A stretch of 40,216 nucleotides of DNA from IMG/VR virus record IMGVR_UViG_3300005295_000040, positions 1 to 40,216 of that record; one strand, given 5' to 3'. Position numbers and translations under genes: made by a program. Shown piece after piece: positions 38,720 to 40,216 of this stretch. Every line of letters begins with the position of its first letter. Position 1 is the stretch's first letter. This stretch comes from a virus. Below the pieces are notes generated by a model, which saw only the letters and a program-made list of their open reading frames with translations, was not told the DNA's origin and ran no database searches.

Positions 38720-38923
38720 ATGGCAGACACCGACAAGCAAGGAACGTGGGTCAACACCCTTATGGATCAGACCGACGTCGAGAAACTCGACATCATGGTC
38801 GCTGAGAACGGCTCAGACCGAGCGAAGTTTATCCGCCTGCTGGTTCAACAGGAATGGGAACGACGCCGACAGGTCAAGACACAGATCACTAAGCTGCAAA
38901 AGAAAGGCCTCTGGCCCCACTAA
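38720..38923 (+). CDS. Small ribbon-helix-helix-like protein, 67 aa
   Basis: A short beta start (GTWVNTLMDQTDVEKLD) followed by helices (MVAENGSDRAKFIRLLVQQE) with a basic C-terminus fits a CopG/Arc-type ribbon-helix-helix DNA-binding protein of expected size. It starts directly after the previous stop. If real, it may regulate early transcription. Motif strength is modest. Confidence 0.5.
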   Translation: MADTDKQGTWVNTLMDQTDVEKLDIMVAENGSDRAKFIRLLVQQEWERRRQVKTQITKLQKKGLWPH

Positions 38924-38956
38924 TTTTCTCCCCTGCCCCATAGACTCCGAACCTCT

Positions 38957-39265
38957 ATGGAACCGGCAGAGAAAGAACGATGGAATATGAGACATCCCCT
39001 CAAACCTGAAACTATCGAACGAATATCCGCCGCCCAAGCAGCAGCCCCCCAGAACTTCAACATGCAGCTTGAGGCAATTTGCCTCGCCTACCGCGGCGCC
39101 GATCATACGGTCGCCTATTACAGTACGCGCTTCCCTGATCCTATCGCCAAGCAGATCTCGGCAATGTCTAGGGAGCGTTTTTCGTCGGACCTTCGCAAGT
39201 TGTTAGGTTTTCTGGTCCTGGAAGTCTCGGATCAGGAATGGGACAACTGGCTAGCCGGTGAATGA
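38957..39265 (+). CDS. Hypothetical protein, 102 aa
   Basis: The start is uncertain because no clear ribosome site precedes ATG 38957; an alternative ATG is at 38987. The protein is helical at first (LKPETIERISAAQAAAPQNF), then LEAICLAYRGADHTVAYYST and a C-terminal RFSSDLRKLLGFLVLEVSDQ. No family recognised. Confidence 0.5.
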   Translation: MEPAEKERWNMRHPLKPETIERISAAQAAAPQNFNMQLEAICLAYRGADHTVAYYSTRFPDPIAKQISAMSRERFSSDLRKLLGFLVLEVSDQEWDNWLAGE

Positions 39266-39268
39266 ATC

Positions 39269-39299
39269 GACCGAGCGCCTCTCCGAAAGGCGCCCGGTC
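39269..39299 (+). promoter_or_regulatory. Long hairpin between early genes (no T tract)
   Basis: GACCGAGCGCCT (39269-39280) pairs with AGGCGCCCGGTC (39288-39299) over 12 positions with one mismatch and a 7-base loop. No T run follows, so it is not a classical terminator; an mRNA processing or attenuation element is plausible. Confidence 0.45.
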
Positions 39300-39358
39300 A
39301 CAGAACGATGGAGCGGGATTAGTTACCCGCATTGGTCATTATAGCAGAAAGGTTTTTT

Positions 39359-39694
39359 ATGACTGTTCATCTTCTTCACTTCACACAATCTCTGCCGCGG
39401 GGAATTTCACCGAGCGGCACCGCTCTGCAGGCCGGACACTACCTCGGCTACACCGAAAACCTGATCGAGCGGATCATGGCACATGCCGAAGGTCACGGCG
39501 CCAGACTGACCCAGGTCGCTAAAGAGCGCGGCATTGACTTTCGACTGGCTCGCACCTGGGACGGAGCAAACCGCACCTTCGAACGGATGCTCAAGACCAG
39601 AGTCAAGAACGGGCGGAGACTGTGCCCAATCTGCAACCCGAAGGCACTCAACTGCAAACCCAGTGGCAGCCTGGGAGATGGAGAACAATCATGA
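39359..39694 (+). CDS. GIY-YIG-like nuclease-fold protein
   Basis: ATG 39359 is preferred because it follows GAAAGG. The protein (111 aa) contains HYLGYTENLIERIMAHAEGH, a GIY-YIG-like start (G-H-Y-L-G-Y-T), then GARLTQVAKERGIDFRLART and FERMLKTRVKNGRRLCPICN with a C-x2-C motif. Members of this branch are small endonuclease-like proteins of unclear substrate. It overlaps the repeat-protein gene by four bases, so they are coupled. Confidence 0.75.
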   Translation: MTVHLLHFTQSLPRGISPSGTALQAGHYLGYTENLIERIMAHAEGHGARLTQVAKERGIDFRLARTWDGANRTFERMLKTRVKNGRRLCPICNPKALNCKPSGSLGDGEQS

Positions 39695-40216
39695 AAAAGA
39701 TCAATTTGCAAAAGGGAGAGATCCTAGTCCTACGGACATCAGACAAAGACGGCAGGTCTTACGGTGATTTTCAATACCCCAAGAAGGGCGAGGTTGTTGC
39801 TCCTGATTGGGATGGGCAGCCTGAATGCGGAGGCGGTCTGCACGGCCTGCCGCGCGGATGTGGCGACGCAACTCTCATGAACTGGGAGGATGGAAACACG
39901 GCACAGCTAATCGCCGTCAACCCATCTGAGAATTATTTCGAGTTTGCTGGTAAGTGCAAATTCAAGAGCGGGCGTGTGGTTTTCTCCAAGATCAATGGAC
40001 TTCGCGAGGCGATTGATATTCTGAGCGTAGCTTACCCGGATATGCCGGTTGTCGGCCGCACTGCAACGGCTGGTAATCGTGGCACTGCAACGGCTGGTGA
40101 CGCTGGCACTGCAACGGCTGGTGACGCTGGCACTGCAACGGCTGGTTACGCTGGCACTGCAACGGCTGGTGACGCTGGCACTGCAACGGCTGGTTACGCT
40201 GGCACTGCAACGGCTG
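39691..40216 (+). CDS. Tandem-repeat protein, N-terminal part (runs off contig, continues at 1)
   Basis: The first ~120 residues form a unique domain with ILVLRTSDKDGRSYGDFQYP, PECGGGLHGLPRGCGDAT and FEFAGKCKFKSGRVVFSKIN. From residue ~123 the repeats T-A-T-A-G-x-x-G begin, with variable pairs NR, DA, DA, YA, DA, YA before the contig ends. The unique domain with CGGGLHG is shared by several phage and bacterial proteins that carry similar repeats. The circular continuation is at 1-347, giving one gene. Function unknown; the repeats resemble beta-solenoid turns. ATG 39691 overlaps the nuclease-like stop. Confidence 0.8.
   Translation, partial: MKKINLQKGEILVLRTSDKDGRSYGDFQYPKKGEVVAPDWDGQPECGGGLHGLPRGCGDATLMNWEDGNTAQLIAVNPSENYFEFAGKCKFKSGRVVFSKINGLREAIDILSVAYPDMPVVGRTATAGNRGTATAGDAGTATAGDAGTATAGYAGTATAGDAGTATAGYAGTATA
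40061..40216 (+). repeat. 24-bp tandem repeats (6 full units plus a partial)
   Basis: This is the right-end copy of the array, still repeating at the contig end. The variable positions are AATCGT, GACGCT, GACGCT, TACGCT, GACGCT and TACGCT. Assembly usually breaks at such arrays, so the true number of repeats is unknown. Confidence 0.95.

Noticed and set aside
1-40216. tRNA genes and CRISPR arrays
   Set aside because: I looked for T-loop GTTCRA patterns with flanking stems and for spaced direct repeats. I found none that fold convincingly; the 24-bp array is contiguous without spacers.

Overview
This window looks like a complete, circularly permuted genome of a tailed bacteriophage, about 39.9 kb unique. 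Bases 1-119 are repeated exactly at 39941-40059, inside one gene that runs off the right end and resumes at the left end, so the map closes into a circle of about 39,940 bp. Almost every gene is on the + strand and tightly packed, with many ATGA stop/start overlaps. The set of terminase, portal, capsid, tail-fibre and lysis genes, with no recognisable tape measure, tail tube or sheath, suggests a short-tailed (podovirus-like) virus. The host is not certain. The integrase-tail remnant and the initiator-like protein resemble versions I associate with Chloroflexota (Anaerolineae) elements, but that is a weak inference.

Layout. (1) Control region and early operon, 37972-40216 continuing to 5731: a minus-strand Xre-type HTH fragment fused to the last ~40 codons of a tyrosine integrase faces a near-consensus sigma70 promoter (38343-38371). 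That promoter would read small early genes (a ribbon-helix-helix-like protein, a GIY-YIG-like nuclease), a tandem-repeat protein spanning the contig ends, then replication genes: a Pol X-type nucleotidyltransferase and a winged-helix initiator-like protein with 12-bp iteron-like repeats inside its gene, followed by a J-domain protein. (2) 5732-8988: accessory and DNA-metabolism genes, with a zinc-ribbon DEDDh exonuclease and a small C5-type DNA methylase, ending at an intrinsic terminator (9033-9073). (3) 9123-11417: lysis cassette with a two-TM holin candidate, a coiled-coil/TM protein and a GH25 endolysin. (4) 11414-16372: terminase small and large subunits, portal and small genes. (5) 16405-25440: one 3011-residue polyvalent protein carrying an ADP-ribosyltransferase-like domain, an HENAH zincin motif and a GGDEF domain, with LFQ tripeptides near several of the domain edges. 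(6) 25466-27779: small genes, a minus-strand structured small RNA candidate with its own promoter and terminator, and a Dam-type adenine methylase. (7) 27750-37971: virion operon behind an extended -10 promoter and a leader terminator: scaffold, major capsid, decoration, adaptor, large tail protein, PD-(D/E)XK-like protein, tail fibre and a small membrane peptide.

How it may work together: replication probably starts within the initiator gene using host polymerase plus the phage Pol X, exonuclease and J-protein. The two methylases probably protect phage DNA from restriction. The giant protein is probably packaged and delivered with the DNA to act on the host. The lysogeny remnant suggests descent from a temperate ancestor. 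The most novel elements are the minus-strand RNA at 26488-26653, the giant multi-effector protein and the fused HTH/integrase remnant. I saw no tRNA genes and no CRISPR array.
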